NCBI RefSeq assembly: GCF_009901585.1
Contig: NZ_WXYO01000002.1
Coordinates: forward strand, 28,769 to 92,768
Direction of reading: 5' to 3'
Source of the DNA: Poritiphilus flavus
GTDB lineage: Bacteria > Bacteroidota > Bacteroidia > Flavobacteriales > Flavobacteriaceae
DNA: 64,000 nt
The notes under the pieces: generated by a model
Databases searched by the model: none
What the model was told of the DNA's origin: nothing
Seen by the model: only the letters and a program-made list of their open reading frames with translations
Position numbers and translations under genes: made by a program
Shown: positions 29,508 through 38,011 of the stretch, in pieces
Numbering within the stretch: the first letter of the stretch is position 1
How the letters are laid out: each line of letters starts with the position of its first letter

Positions 29508-29544
29508 AAAAAGCCCTGATACCAATGGGAATAGATATCAGGGC
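29505..29544 (-). terminator. Terminator of the FadL-type gene
   Basis: A 9-bp stem GCCCTGATA / TATCAGGGC (29513-29521 with 29536-29544) is followed on the minus strand by seven T. It lies between the convergent T9SS cargo and porin genes and overlaps the end of the cargo gene by only its T tract. Confidence 0.8.
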
Positions 29545-29568
29545 CACTTACTCAGCTAGAAAACAATC

Positions 29569-31074
29569 TTAAAAATTCAAGGTATAGCCAAGTGTTATGT
29601 TTGTATTGGTACGATTGACCAGTGCCGGAGTAGTTACACCAACATCAAATAGCTGCTGGTTGACTTCCTGCTCCGAACGGCTGAATGCAAGGTCTAACCG
29701 ACTTCCTCCAAAATTAAATCCAATACCTCCTGAGAATCCGGTCAGGTCTCCAATGGTAGTTTCATCTTCATAAGGGCTTTGTTCCAAACGGTATCCACCT
29801 CTTAGACTAACCGCATCGATACGGTATTCGCCTCCTACCCTGAAAGTAGAAACCGGACGCAGCTGTTCTGCGATCACCTGATTCACCTGGGCAAAGCTGG
29901 GATCTCCTGAAGGCCTCAACTCCGCTTCAGTAAAATCCTGGTATCCGTAATCGAAACTAAGTAGTCCTTCTTTACCGAATACTATGGCAAGGCTACCTGT
30001 AAGTTTCGCAGGGGTCTTGACCCGGTATTCTTCAAAGAGGTTGATAATATTAAAATCAATGAAGTTTATCTCATCGTCCGCAAGGTCTGAATTGATTCGC
30101 TGAGAGGTATCGTCTGTAAGCCTGTACCATGTTGGGGATTGATAGCTTCCTCCCACACGGATATTATCGTTGAGTTTGGCAATGGCCCCAACAGTGAACG
30201 AATAGCCGTAACCTTCGGTTCGCAGGAAGTTATCAAATCTTGTGGTCTGAATAGGGGATGCAGGGTCATAGCCTGTCTCGTCAAAGAGGGTTACCTGTTC
30301 ATATAGTACGGAATGAAAGTTGGCGGAGGCCCCCAGGTAAAGATTATCCTGGTACTGACCCGCCAGGTTTATAGTGAACTTACTGTTAAATCCTGATGTA
30401 GACCGGAAGTATTCCTGGTTTACTGTGCTGTATTGAGCATTGGAAACATATTCCGTATTGTCGTTATTGTCGGGATCAACCGGATCTATTAATCCTCCAA
30501 AATATCCAAGGAAGGCTTGCTGGGTGCCAAAGCCGAAGCTGGAGCCTATGTCCAGATAGGCCTCCTCGATGAATTCACCGTCCTGCAGCAGCAGATTACC
30601 GAAAGGGGTACCCTGGGCAAAACCAAGGAAATAACCGTCAATTCCCTGGTTGCTGTTCCCGGAGACCAAAAACTCATTGTCAAAGTTATTTACGAGGTCA
30701 TAGTTAAAAGCCAGGGAAACTTTTTTCCAATTGGTATCTCCGTTACTTTCGAATACAAAAACACCTCCAACCTGGTTCAACTCAATGGAGTTGAGCTCAT
30801 TGTTGGTGAAGCTGTTAAAATAGGTAGCCTCATTATCAGTATTGTAGTTGCTACCTGTTATGGTGATCAGGCTGTGATTGAATACAGCCGAACCCGCGGG
30901 GTTAATATTGATCGCGGACATGTCTCCTCCAAGCGCTCCAAAAGCGCCACTCAGGGCCTGAAAACGTGCAGTTCCCTGTAAATTTTCGGTACTGTATCTC
31001 AGTACATCGGTAATGTTCTGGGCATTCGCCGCTGTACATACCATAGCCATTATGAAAACAATATATCTTTTCAT
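29569..31074 (-). CDS. Outer-membrane transport protein, OmpP1/FadL family
   Basis: A 501-residue beta-barrel porin of the FadL/TodX group that lets hydrophobic compounds cross the outer membrane. A signal peptide (1-18, 'ANA|Q') is followed by a plug-like start 'DVLRYSTENLQGTARFQALS' and 'GGDMSAININPAGSAVF', the family hallmark (G-D-x-S-x-x-x-x-N-P-A). Long amphipathic strands follow, and the end is 'NTNITLGYTLNF' with a terminal aromatic residue. The substrate is not known. It is monocistronic or co-transcribed with the upstream Trp-rich lipoprotein gene, which ends 36 bp before it. Confidence 0.9.
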   Translation of the reverse strand: MKRYIVFIMAMVCTAANAQNITDVLRYSTENLQGTARFQALSGAFGALGGDMSAININPAGSAVFNHSLITITGSNYNTDNEATYFNSFTNNELNSIELNQVGGVFVFESNGDTNWKKVSLAFNYDLVNNFDNEFLVSGNSNQGIDGYFLGFAQGTPFGNLLLQDGEFIEEAYLDIGSSFGFGTQQAFLGYFGGLIDPVDPDNNDNTEYVSNAQYSTVNQEYFRSTSGFNSKFTINLAGQYQDNLYLGASANFHSVLYEQVTLFDETGYDPASPIQTTRFDNFLRTEGYGYSFTVGAIAKLNDNIRVGGSYQSPTWYRLTDDTSQRINSDLADDEINFIDFNIINLFEEYRVKTPAKLTGSLAIVFGKEGLLSFDYGYQDFTEAELRPSGDPSFAQVNQVIAEQLRPVSTFRVGGEYRIDAVSLRGGYRLEQSPYEDETTIGDLTGFSGGIGFNFGGSRLDLAFSRSEQEVNQQLFDVGVTTPALVNRTNTNITLGYTLNF

Positions 31075-31110
31075 TATATCAAGAATTTGCTAGTAACTGT
31101 TAGTAGGGTA

Positions 31111-32484
31111 TTAAGACCTTCTTCCGCCGCCTCTTCCACCGGAAGACCTTCCACCGGAAGAACGCGATCCTCCGCCGGAGCTTCTGTATCCACCAGAACT
31201 TCTGGAACCACCTCCGGAGCTTCTAAAGCTTCCTGAACTTCTGGAACTTCTTCCTGAACTTCTGTAGCCGGAACTTCTTGGAGCGCTGTTCCTGGATCCG
31301 CTGTACGAACTCCTCGAACCGGTACGTCCTGAACTCCTGTAACTCGAAGAAGACCTTGAGCCTCTTGAGTAGGCAGAACCGCTCGACCTACGTGTGGCAC
31401 TGGAATAGCTCCTTCCGGATGTTGTACCCGAAGAAGAACCTCTTCTATAGGTGCTGCTCCTCGGGGAATTTCCCCTGTAAGACTGAAATGAACGTGAAGA
31501 ATTGTATCGGGGTGCCGATCGAGTACTTCTGCTGGATCTATAAGACCTGTTTCTCGCGATAGCATCCGCACTGACAGACCTTCTTGCGGTAGTTCCGCTT
31601 CTACTATATCTGCTGCTACGGGAAGTCGCACCGCTCCTGCCAATATTAGATCTTCCACTGTTAGTTCGATAACGTGAGGTATTTCCACTTGTCCTGGCAC
31701 CCAGATTAGAACGCCCTCTAAGGGAATTCGATGCCAGCGCGTTATTTCCGTAATATCCACGTCGGCTTCGGTTGTAACCAAAATTGTTATAGAAGCCTCG
31801 TCCGCCTCGTCCGTAGTAAGGATAGCCCCAGCCTCCTCCCCAGATTCCGGCATAGCCCCAGTTGTTCCAGCCCCAACCCCAGGCTCCGCCCCAGCCCCAG
31901 TTGTTCCAGCCCCAGGCGCCTCCCCAGCCCCAGTTATTCCAACCCCAGCCCCATCTAGGCCAGGCATTCCATCCCCAACCCCAGTTGTTCCATCCCCAAC
32001 CATTCCAAAGCCAGGGTGAGCCAAAGCCCCATCCCCAGTTGTTCCATCCTCCCCAGTTGTCGTAGACATTTATGGTAACATTGCTACCACTGTCTCCCCA
32101 ACCGGCATATCCATTATAGTCGTTGTTGGATTCAAAATAGTTTTCTCTGCTGTCTAGTTCGAGGCTATCACCTTGTACACCGCTGTAGTAGTCATCCACA
32201 TCGGTGAAGATCTCATCATCATCCAGGATCCTATCCAACTCATCGGCCTTATTGCCAAAATAATCACCATAAACACCGTCACTTTCCTTTTCCTGAGTTT
32301 GAACCCTGGGTCTTGTTTGCTGTGGAGCACGCTCCACCACAGTAACCCGTTCGGTACCCTCAGAGTAAATACCGTCGTCGTAATAGGAAGCCTGCTGGTA
32401 AGAACCGCAGGAAACCAGTACCAAAGACAGCAAAACGATCAGTGTGGCGTTTAACGCTTTAGGTTGGGGTAGTGATTGCACCAT
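31111..32484 (-). CDS. Low-complexity lipoprotein with Trp/Gly/Asn-rich and Arg/Ser-rich regions
   Basis: 457 residues. A signal with lipobox 'LVSC' (Cys26) predicts a lipoprotein. Residues 35-135 are acidic and Tyr-rich. Residues 141-216 are built of W-G-W-N-N-W-G-type repeats with 27 tryptophans in 76 positions. Residues 235-457 are dominated by Arg, Ser and Gly ('RSSGGGSRSSGGYRSSGG'-like), giving a strongly basic tail. I do not recognise a catalytic domain; a structural or matrix-binding surface role is possible but unsupported. Repetitive DNA in this gene creates long false ORFs in other frames. Its promoter is divergent from that of proS. Confidence 0.8.
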   Translation of the reverse strand: MVQSLPQPKALNATLIVLLSLVLVSCGSYQQASYYDDGIYSEGTERVTVVERAPQQTRPRVQTQEKESDGVYGDYFGNKADELDRILDDDEIFTDVDDYYSGVQGDSLELDSRENYFESNNDYNGYAGWGDSGSNVTINVYDNWGGWNNWGWGFGSPWLWNGWGWNNWGWGWNAWPRWGWGWNNWGWGGAWGWNNWGWGGAWGWGWNNWGYAGIWGGGWGYPYYGRGGRGFYNNFGYNRSRRGYYGNNALASNSLRGRSNLGARTSGNTSRYRTNSGRSNIGRSGATSRSSRYSRSGTTARRSVSADAIARNRSYRSSRSTRSAPRYNSSRSFQSYRGNSPRSSTYRRGSSSGTTSGRSYSSATRRSSGSAYSRGSRSSSSYRSSGRTGSRSSYSGSRNSAPRSSGYRSSGRSSRSSGSFRSSGGGSRSSGGYRSSGGGSRSSGGRSSGGRGGGRRS

Positions 32485-32512
32485 GGTCGTAAATTTATAT
32501 TGTTGAACATAC

Positions 32513-32544
32513 TAAAAATAGTTAGTTTTACCGAACTATTTTTG
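32513..32544. promoter_or_regulatory. Divergent promoter pair inside a 10-bp inverted repeat
   Basis: AAAAATAGTT (32514-32523) and AACTATTTTT (32534-32543) form a perfect inverted repeat with a 10-nt spacer. The right arm contains TATTTTTG (32537-32544), the -7 element for proS. The left arm read on the minus strand contains TATTTTTA (32520-32513), the -7 for the Trp-rich lipoprotein gene. The two promoters therefore overlap back to back. Confidence 0.65.
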
Positions 32545-32581
32545 ATGATTAAGTCACAAGTTTTGTGCCAAAGTACTTTTA

Positions 32582-34057
32582 ATGGGTAAAAATTTAACGA
32601 AGCGGAGCGAAGACTATTCCAAATGGTATAACGAGCTCGTGCTAAAGGCAGACCTTGCCGAAAACTCAGGAGTTAGAGGATGTATGGTAATCAAGCCCTA
32701 TGGCTTTGCGATCTGGGAGAAGATGCAGGCGGGCCTGGATAAGATGTTTAAGGAAACTGGCCATGAAAATGCCTATTTCCCAATTTTTATTCCAAAGTCC
32801 TACCTGAGCAAAGAGGCCAGCCATGTTGAGGGCTTTGCCAAGGAATGTGCCGTGGTTACCCATTATCGCCTAAAAAACGCCGAAGACGGGAGTGGCATTG
32901 TAGTAGACCCTGAAGCTAAGCTGGAGGAGGAACTGATCGTAAGACCTACCTCTGAGACCATAATCTGGGACACTTACCGAAAGTGGATACAATCTTACAG
33001 GGATCTGCCATTACTCATCAACCAATGGGCTAATGTGGTGCGCTGGGAAATGCGAACCCGACTCTTCTTAAGGACCGCCGAGTTTCTCTGGCAGGAAGGA
33101 CACACTGCTCACGCCACAAAACAGGAGGCCATAGACGAAGCCGAACTGATCCTGAAGGTGTACGCCACCTTTGCTGAAGAACATATGGCCGTACCGGTGA
33201 TCCAGGGGATCAAAACAGAAAGCGAAAGATTCGCAGGAGCAGTTGAAACCTATTGTATTGAGGCCCTGATGCAGGATGGAAAGGCGCTTCAGGCAGGGAC
33301 CTCTCATTTCCTCGGCCAGAACTTTGCCAAGGCCTTTGATGTAAAATTCGCCAATAAAGAAGGGAAGCAAGACCACGTTTGGGCTACTTCCTGGGGGGTT
33401 TCAACCAGACTGATGGGTGCCCTGATCATGACACACAGCGACGATAATGGGCTGGTATTGCCCCCGAAGCTCGCACCAATACAGGTTGTGATCGTTCCTA
33501 TTTACAAAGGACTGGACCAGCTTGATGCCATTTCTGAACGCGTAGCGCCTTTGGTAAAAGAACTCCGGTCTAAAGGGATTTCCGTAAAATACGACCATCG
33601 CGATACGCACAAACCCGGATTCAAGTTCAACGAATATGAGCTGAAGGGTGTGCCTGTGAGGCTTGCTATAGGGCAAAGGGATATGGAGAACAATACCTTT
33701 GAAGTGGCCAGACGGGATACCCTTGAAAAAGAGACAGTAGCCGCTGATGATCTGGTAGCCAGAATAGAGACATTGCTGGAAGATATACAAACGAATATCT
33801 ATGAAAAGGCCCTGAATTTCAGGGAAGCGCATATCACTACTGTTGATACTTATGACGAGTTTAAGGAAGTGCTGGAAGCGAAGGGAGGATTTATCTCGGC
33901 ACATTGGGATGGAACGGCTGAAACCGAGGAACGAATTAAAGATGAGACCAAGGCAACAATTCGATGTATTCCACTTGATGGGGATACTGAGACCGGAAAA
34001 TGTATGGTAACCGGCAAGCCTTCTGAGAGGAGGGTACTTTTTGCCAAAGCGTATTGA
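32582..34057 (+). CDS. proS: Prolyl-tRNA synthetase, archaeal/eukaryotic type
   Basis: A 491-residue class-II synthetase charging tRNA-Pro. Motif 1 region '[17 protein letters not shown]', '[15 protein letters not shown]', motif 2 '[19 protein letters not shown]' followed by '[16 protein letters not shown]', and motif 3 around '[20 protein letters not shown]'. It lacks the large editing insertion of the E. coli-type enzyme and has the C-terminal extension of the archaeal/eukaryotic type, the form used by Bacteroidota. It is transcribed alone from the divergent promoter. Confidence 0.97.
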   Translation: MGKNLTKRSEDYSKWYNELVLKADLAENSGVRGCMVIKPYGFAIWEKMQAGLDKMFKETGHENAYFPIFIPKSYLSKEASHVEGFAKECAVVTHYRLKNAEDGSGIVVDPEAKLEEELIVRPTSETIIWDTYRKWIQSYRDLPLLINQWANVVRWEMRTRLFLRTAEFLWQEGHTAHATKQEAIDEAELILKVYATFAEEHMAVPVIQGIKTESERFAGAVETYCIEALMQDGKALQAGTSHFLGQNFAKAFDVKFANKEGKQDHVWATSWGVSTRLMGALIMTHSDDNGLVLPPKLAPIQVVIVPIYKGLDQLDAISERVAPLVKELRSKGISVKYDHRDTHKPGFKFNEYELKGVPVRLAIGQRDMENNTFEVARRDTLEKETVAADDLVARIETLLEDIQTNIYEKALNFREAHITTVDTYDEFKEVLEAKGGFISAHWDGTAETEERIKDETKATIRCIPLDGDTETGKCMVTGKPSERRVLFAKAY

Positions 34058-34124
34058 TTAGCGCGGCCGTTCTCTATACAGCTATATCCTTATGCCGATT
34101 CCTTAAAAAATTGAGTACAAGGTG

Positions 34125-34154
34125 TTGTGCTAGTGAAAAATAATTGTATTTTTG
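34125..34154 (+). promoter_or_regulatory. Promoter of the tRNA-Glu pair
   Basis: TTG (34125-34127), 19-nt spacer, TATTTTTG (34147-34154): a full Bacteroidota-type promoter about 100 bp before the first tRNA-Glu. Confidence 0.7.
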
Positions 34155-34253
34155 CACCTGCCTAAACCGAAAGTACAGGGAAAGCAGTGCGAATTCGGGA
34201 ATGTTATAGTTTGTTCTTTGTATATTCGTTCATCCCATATGGTACTTAATAAT

Positions 34254-34325
34254 GGCCCGTTCGTCTAGGGGTTAGGACGCCAGGTTTTCATCCTGGTAAC
34301 AGGGGTTCGATTCCCCTACGGGCTA
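34254..34325 (+). tRNA. tRNA-Glu (anticodon TTC), copy 1
   Basis: A 72-nt cloverleaf. The acceptor stem GGCCCGT/ACGGGCT includes a G-T first pair, the anticodon arm is CCAGG-TTTTCAT-CCTGG with anticodon TTC, and the T arm is AGGGG-TTCGATT-CCCCT. No CCA is encoded. Confidence 0.97.
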
Positions 34326-34404
34326 CTAAAGTTCATTGATAATTGAAAATACTGATCCGTGCCTAGGGCCGGTTGGGATTTCAATTGTTCATTCATAGTG
34401 TAAC

Positions 34405-34476
34405 GGCCCGTTCGTCTAGGGGTTAGGACGCCAGGTTTTCATCCTGGTAACAGGGGTTCGATTCCCCTACGGGCTA
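34405..34476 (+). tRNA. tRNA-Glu (anticodon TTC), copy 2
   Basis: Identical in sequence to copy 1 and 79 bp downstream; also without encoded CCA. A tandem duplication, probably transcribed from the promoter at 34125 and possibly on into rpsT. Confidence 0.97.
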
Positions 34477-34555
34477 CAAAAAACAAGGATGTGATTCGGA
34501 ATGCACACATAAGATCTGATTCCGGTATCGCAGATGAGAAATTGTAACTAAGAAT

Positions 34556-34807
34556 ATGGCAAATCATAAGTCTGCATTAAAGAGAATTCGAAGAAACGAA
34601 GCGGTACGCCTGCGTAACAGGTACCAGCACAAAACCACTCGTAACGCGATTAAGAAGTTGCGTGGTGAAACTGATAAGAAAAAGGCAGAAGCCCTTTTAC
34701 CAACCGTGGTTAGCATGATCGATAAGCTTGCAAAACGCAATATCATCCATGCAAACAAAGCGGGTAACCTGAAAAGCAAATTGATGAAGCAGGTAGCTGC
34801 ATTGTAA
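34556..34807 (+). CDS. rpsT: 30S ribosomal protein S20
   Basis: An 83-residue basic ribosomal protein that binds 16S rRNA in the 30S subunit. It starts '[20 protein letters not shown]' and ends '[17 protein letters not shown]', both typical of S20. It follows the second tRNA-Glu by 79 bp on the same strand, with two hairpin terminators behind it. Confidence 0.97.
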   Translation: MANHKSALKRIRRNEAVRLRNRYQHKTTRNAIKKLRGETDKKKAEALLPTVVSMIDKLAKRNIIHANKAGNLKSKLMKQVAAL

Positions 34808-34835
34808 TAAACATACGGTTTCTCATACAATCTTC

Positions 34836-34866
34836 CCCTGAAGTATTTTTTACTTCAGGGTTTTTT
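34836..34866 (+). terminator. Rho-independent terminator after rpsT
   Basis: A 10-bp perfect stem CCCTGAAGTA / TACTTCAGGG (34836-34845 with 34851-34860), then TTTTTT. It is very similar in sequence to the secDF terminator at 15250. Confidence 0.93.
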
Positions 34867-34937
34867 GTGCCCCATATTGTCCGAGGATTTGATTTATTCC
34901 GCCTTGCAATAAACTTGCAGTTTCCAGTACCAGATTG

Positions 34938-34966
34938 ATCCTGATGTAAAACCGTCAGGATTTTTT
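34938..34966 (+). terminator. Second hairpin terminator, plus strand
   Basis: A stem ATCCTGA / TCAGGAT (34938-34944 with 34955-34961) leads into TTTTTT. It overlaps the 3' end of the minus-strand HEAT-repeat gene by 2 bp. Confidence 0.75.
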
Positions 34967-35726
34967 ATGCCTTGTAGTGATCAGAGATATATTGCATTGC
35001 ACTTTCCTGACTTCGGGCTGCAAAGTCTTTATAGCGCCGGTGAACATCCACGATTTCGTCCAAAGCATCTGCTATCAGCTCCTTGTTTTCCCAATGGTTC
35101 AGTGCCTCAACCACCGTTTCCAGGCACCCTTTCTTATAAGAGATCTGCCCCAAAACATGAATTAGCGTATTCCTGACCCTGCTGGTCTCATCGAACTGTA
35201 ACTCCTTTAGCATATCTAGTATATCCTGTGGATGTGTCCTCCCGCGAAGTTCTATTCCGTGACAGATCTCACGCCTTACCTCTTTGTCTTCATGTTTCAG
35301 GTAAGTAGCCGCCCATTTCAAAGCTGCTTGTGGATTTTTCTGCCCCATCTTCTTCAGGGATCCGATGACTGCATTTCTTACGGAATGATGTTCATCAAAT
35401 AAGGCGCGATCAAAAAGAGGTTGAACACTGTCAAAATCTGTTTTTCCGATTTCTCCGGCAGCATTTACAGCGGTTTGTCGGACTTTAGGCAGCTCTGAAT
35501 GGGACAACCTCCTTAAATATTCCAATATTTTGGACTGCAATTCGCGGTTTTCAAGGTAGATCCTTTCGATATTTAGGTAGGCGGCCTTGCGTATATAGGT
35601 ATCCTCATCCCTAAAGTAGTTCAAAAATGCGCCCTGCTCATTATTTCGGAGGTCGCTGAGCAATGCAGATTTTATCTTTGCAACCAGTGCCGTACGCCGA
35701 GGTTTAGAGAGATCGTAAAATCCCAT
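34965..35726 (-). CDS. HEAT-repeat protein
   Basis: 253 residues, no signal peptide, made of HEAT-like helical repeats of about 30-37 residues ('DTYIRKAAYLNIERI', 'LPKVRQTAVNAAGEIGK', 'HHSVRNAVIGSLKKMG', 'DKEVRREICHGIELRG', 'TSRVRNTLIHVLGQI'). Such proteins are usually scaffolds, and the PBS-lyase-like repeats here have no catalytic residue. It is the last gene of a minus-strand cluster, 14 bp after the SDR-like gene. The partner is unknown. Confidence 0.88.
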   Translation of the reverse strand: MGFYDLSKPRRTALVAKIKSALLSDLRNNEQGAFLNYFRDEDTYIRKAAYLNIERIYLENRELQSKILEYLRRLSHSELPKVRQTAVNAAGEIGKTDFDSVQPLFDRALFDEHHSVRNAVIGSLKKMGQKNPQAALKWAATYLKHEDKEVRREICHGIELRGRTHPQDILDMLKELQFDETSRVRNTLIHVLGQISYKKGCLETVVEALNHWENKELIADALDEIVDVHRRYKDFAARSQESAMQYISDHYKA

Positions 35727-35740
35727 AATGCGGCCGATCC

Positions 35741-36343
35741 TTATTGGTAGATCCGGATGATCTCCCCGTTTCCCTTACCCATAACACTGCGGATATAACC
35801 TCTGAGCATCTTTTCCATGGGGATGGGATGATGCCCGGGAAAATAATCAGCATACTTTTCTACGGCATCCTCAACCAGTCCGGAAGAGACCACATTGACC
35901 CTATGCTTGTTTTCCAACTCCAGGGCCAAAGCCTTTACAAAGCTGTGAAGAGCCCCATTGACCATGGCCGCGCTGGTGGTCATAGGAACAGGATCATCTG
36001 CAAGTATGCCTGTGGTGAGTGTGATGGAACCCGAAGGTTCCAGGTAATCTAATCCGATGCGTACCAGGTTCACTTGCCCCATCAGTTTAGAACGCAGTCC
36101 AATATAGAAGTCTTCTTCGCTTAATTCCGTGAAAGGGGCCCATTTAGCTTCTCCGGCCGTACAGATAATGGCATTTACTTTGCCAATCTCTTCAAATAAG
36201 GCCGCGATGCTTTTAGAATCGGCCAGATCCACAGAAACAGGGGCACTGCTTCGTCCCGCGACCAAGACCTCGTTGTCTTTCCTAAAGTGGTTTACAACTT
36301 TTTGTCCGATGGTTCCGTTGCCACCAACTACTACAATTTTCAT
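35741..36343 (-). CDS. Short SDR-fold protein lacking the usual catalytic Tyr/Lys
   Basis: A 200-residue Rossmann-fold protein with the nucleotide motif 'VVGGNGTIGQKVV' (5-17), 'VAGRSS' at the NADP-type position and 'IICTAGEA' in place of NNAG. Where classical short-chain dehydrogenases have YxxxK, this protein reads 'MTTSAAMVNGALHSFVKA', with neither residue. The short length and this pattern match a known subgroup of compact SDR-like proteins of unknown activity. It sits between the membrane-protein gene (7 bp) and the HEAT-repeat gene (14 bp) in one minus-strand operon. Confidence 0.85.
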   Translation of the reverse strand: MKIVVVGGNGTIGQKVVNHFRKDNEVLVAGRSSAPVSVDLADSKSIAALFEEIGKVNAIICTAGEAKWAPFTELSEEDFYIGLRSKLMGQVNLVRIGLDYLEPSGSITLTTGILADDPVPMTTSAAMVNGALHSFVKALALELENKHRVNVVSSGLVEDAVEKYADYFPGHHPIPMEKMLRGYIRSVMGKGNGEIIRIYQ

Positions 36344-36350
36344 ATAACAT

Positions 36351-37037
36351 TTATTCTGAAACCAATTTTCTTCTTCGCATCATCAAAAATCCCGCTATTA
36401 TACATACATACATCAGGAGGATCAAGGTCAGTTGGATCTTTCTGATGTACAGGGGTTCCCTTACCATATGGATCGCACTAAAGTGCCTGTATATCTTAAT
36501 TGGCAGATATCCGGTGTAAAAGATAAGCATTCCCAGGCCAATCCAGGACATCAGGTCTTTGCGATGAAACCATCGGCCACTGCGTTTTTGTAAATCCACA
36601 AAATAAAAGATTATTGCCGTGATCAATACCAGGGCACCAATGACGTAGATGCCTATTTGAGCTTCGATCATGAAGTCCTGGAACATAGGGTTGATCAAAC
36701 TAACAATTAGAAATATTGCTCCTAAGATCAGAAGTAATTTTTTAATGGAACCATCCGGTAAATAGGCCCTGAAAACGTAGATGAAATACGCAAAGAAAAC
36801 AATGTTGTAGATGTTGTAAATGACCATATTGTAATCCGCATAAAAGTCATTAAACACAAAACTGTATTTGTCATCATGCCTTATGATCCACCCCAATATC
36901 TCATTTAGAAAGGTATACATCAGCAATACCGGAAAGAACTTTATCGGGGTATCGTAATATTTAGGATACTTGAATAGGGCAAATAAAAGAGCTATACCGT
37001 AAGCCGGTATGGAGGAATTCTCTAAAAAATTATTCAA
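36351..37037 (-). CDS. Multi-pass membrane protein, function unknown
   Basis: 228 residues with about seven hydrophobic helices (roughly residues 13-27, 33-50, 70-88, 103-120, 127-150, 162-180 and 203-220), ending in a basic tail 'MMRRRKLVSE'. No known catalytic motif is visible; I do not recognise the family. The size and topology resemble uncharacterised seven-helix proteins common in Flavobacteriaceae. It is in the same minus-strand cluster as the lipoprotein upstream (34 bp) and the SDR-like gene downstream (7 bp). Confidence 0.75.
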   Translation of the reverse strand: MNNFLENSSIPAYGIALLFALFKYPKYYDTPIKFFPVLLMYTFLNEILGWIIRHDDKYSFVFNDFYADYNMVIYNIYNIVFFAYFIYVFRAYLPDGSIKKLLLILGAIFLIVSLINPMFQDFMIEAQIGIYVIGALVLITAIIFYFVDLQKRSGRWFHRKDLMSWIGLGMLIFYTGYLPIKIYRHFSAIHMVREPLYIRKIQLTLILLMYVCIIAGFLMMRRRKLVSE

Positions 37038-37071
37038 AAAGTCCAGAAGCGGGGCTTTTAGATCCTAATAA

Positions 37072-37812
37072 TTAATGGGGGGGAGGTACCATTTGCGACT
37101 CATTCATAAAAGTACTCAGATTCCCCTGGAATGGGGCTGCCGCACTATTGAACTCATAAGGGATCATAGAGGCGTAAGCCCGTTGTTGGCCGCTTTCCGT
37201 GTTGCCCATTCCTTGTGGGTCTATTTCTTCCAGCTTTTTGTTCAGCAGTACAGGTACAACTTCGTCCTGGGAGAGTTCCCTGAGGTAGAACGCATAGTCC
37301 TGTTTATCCTGTAAGGTGGAAGGCACCAGTATAAACGAATTTTGCCTGGGGTGTACCACGGGTTTCCCATCTTCAAAAGTTTCCTTGTCCCCGTAATTCG
37401 AAAAATAGATCCGCAGGGTGGCTATTTCCACATTGGCCCTTGCAGCTTGCTGCTCAATATAATCCAGGTATTGTTTTAGGGTTTTATAATCGTAATAGCC
37501 GTAACGGGCCACATCAAAAGAATCTTTTTTCACCTCTGCCTGATCCTGCTGCATCTGCTGCTGTTTCTGATCGTACTCCCTGTCCCTTCCGTCCAGCGAG
37601 TCCTCGTACATCTGTATGAGTCTAGCACGCCTGTCGGTATAGGTATTGTACATTTCCCGGGCTTCTTCCACACCTACGATCTGATCAGGAGCCTTTACTT
37701 CCGGCTTCTCCCCATCCGGATCCTTTTTACAGCCTTCAAAGGATATAAAGGCAATACACAAAAGGGTCATAAGTAAAGCTTTGAAGAAAGTTCTTTTTCT
37801 CACATTTTCCAT
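37072..37812 (-). CDS. Putative lipoprotein with coiled-coil segment, function unknown
   Basis: 246 residues. The leader ends 'ISFEGCKKD' (Cys28; the lipobox is imperfect, so lipidation is likely but uncertain). Residues 50-90 form a charged Gln/Glu/Asp-rich helix likely to be a coiled coil, and 115-195 contain a conserved-looking alpha/beta part ('EIATLRIYFSNYGDKETF', 'RQNSFILVPSTLQDKQDYAF'). I do not recognise the family. It is the first gene of the minus-strand cluster that ends with the HEAT-repeat gene; 199 bp separate it from the rho terminator side. Confidence 0.75.
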   Translation of the reverse strand: MENVRKRTFFKALLMTLLCIAFISFEGCKKDPDGEKPEVKAPDQIVGVEEAREMYNTYTDRRARLIQMYEDSLDGRDREYDQKQQQMQQDQAEVKKDSFDVARYGYYDYKTLKQYLDYIEQQAARANVEIATLRIYFSNYGDKETFEDGKPVVHPRQNSFILVPSTLQDKQDYAFYLRELSQDEVVPVLLNKKLEEIDPQGMGNTESGQQRAYASMIPYEFNSAAAPFQGNLSTFMNESQMVPPPH

Positions 37813-37951
37813 GGTTCCTTGTTTTTAAGGGTTATTGTTATCAATTTCTGAATTGGATATTGGGGGGAAGCTTTGGTTGTGATATTAAATGTAGTATATA
37901 TTCTTTTGAAATCGTTTAATACCTGTGGAAATTCGATATAAGGCTGAAGGT

Positions 37952-37986
37952 AAAAAAAATCCCGGAAGTCTGAAACCACCGGGATT
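37952..37986 (-). terminator. Rho-independent terminator after rho
   Basis: A stem AATCCCGG / CCGGGATT (37958-37965 with 37979-37986) is followed on the minus strand by seven T, 26 bp past the rho stop. Confidence 0.88.
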
Positions 37987-38011
37987 ATGATTGGAAAAAT
38001 ATTGTTAATCC

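Noticed and set aside
31074..32069. 331-codon open frame on the minus strand overlapping the Trp-rich lipoprotein gene
   Set aside because: It is a Gly/Thr/Val/Glu-rich product of the repetitive DNA in a shifted frame, starts inside the larger ORF and has no signal or motif; the 457-residue frame has a proper lipoprotein leader.
33401..33904. 167-codon minus-strand frame in proS
   Set aside because: Antisense shadow of a well conserved synthetase.
34254..34476. tRNA pair as an integration site (att) for a mobile island
   Set aside because: Neither tRNA 3' end is repeated nearby outside the second tRNA itself, and no integrase is present; a tandem tRNA duplication explains it.
15250..34866. 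Similar CCCTGAAGTA...TACTT hairpins after secDF and rpsT as a repeated signal such as an uptake sequence
   Set aside because: Both are in terminator position with T tracts, and the shared core is short; two copies are not enough to claim a separate signal.
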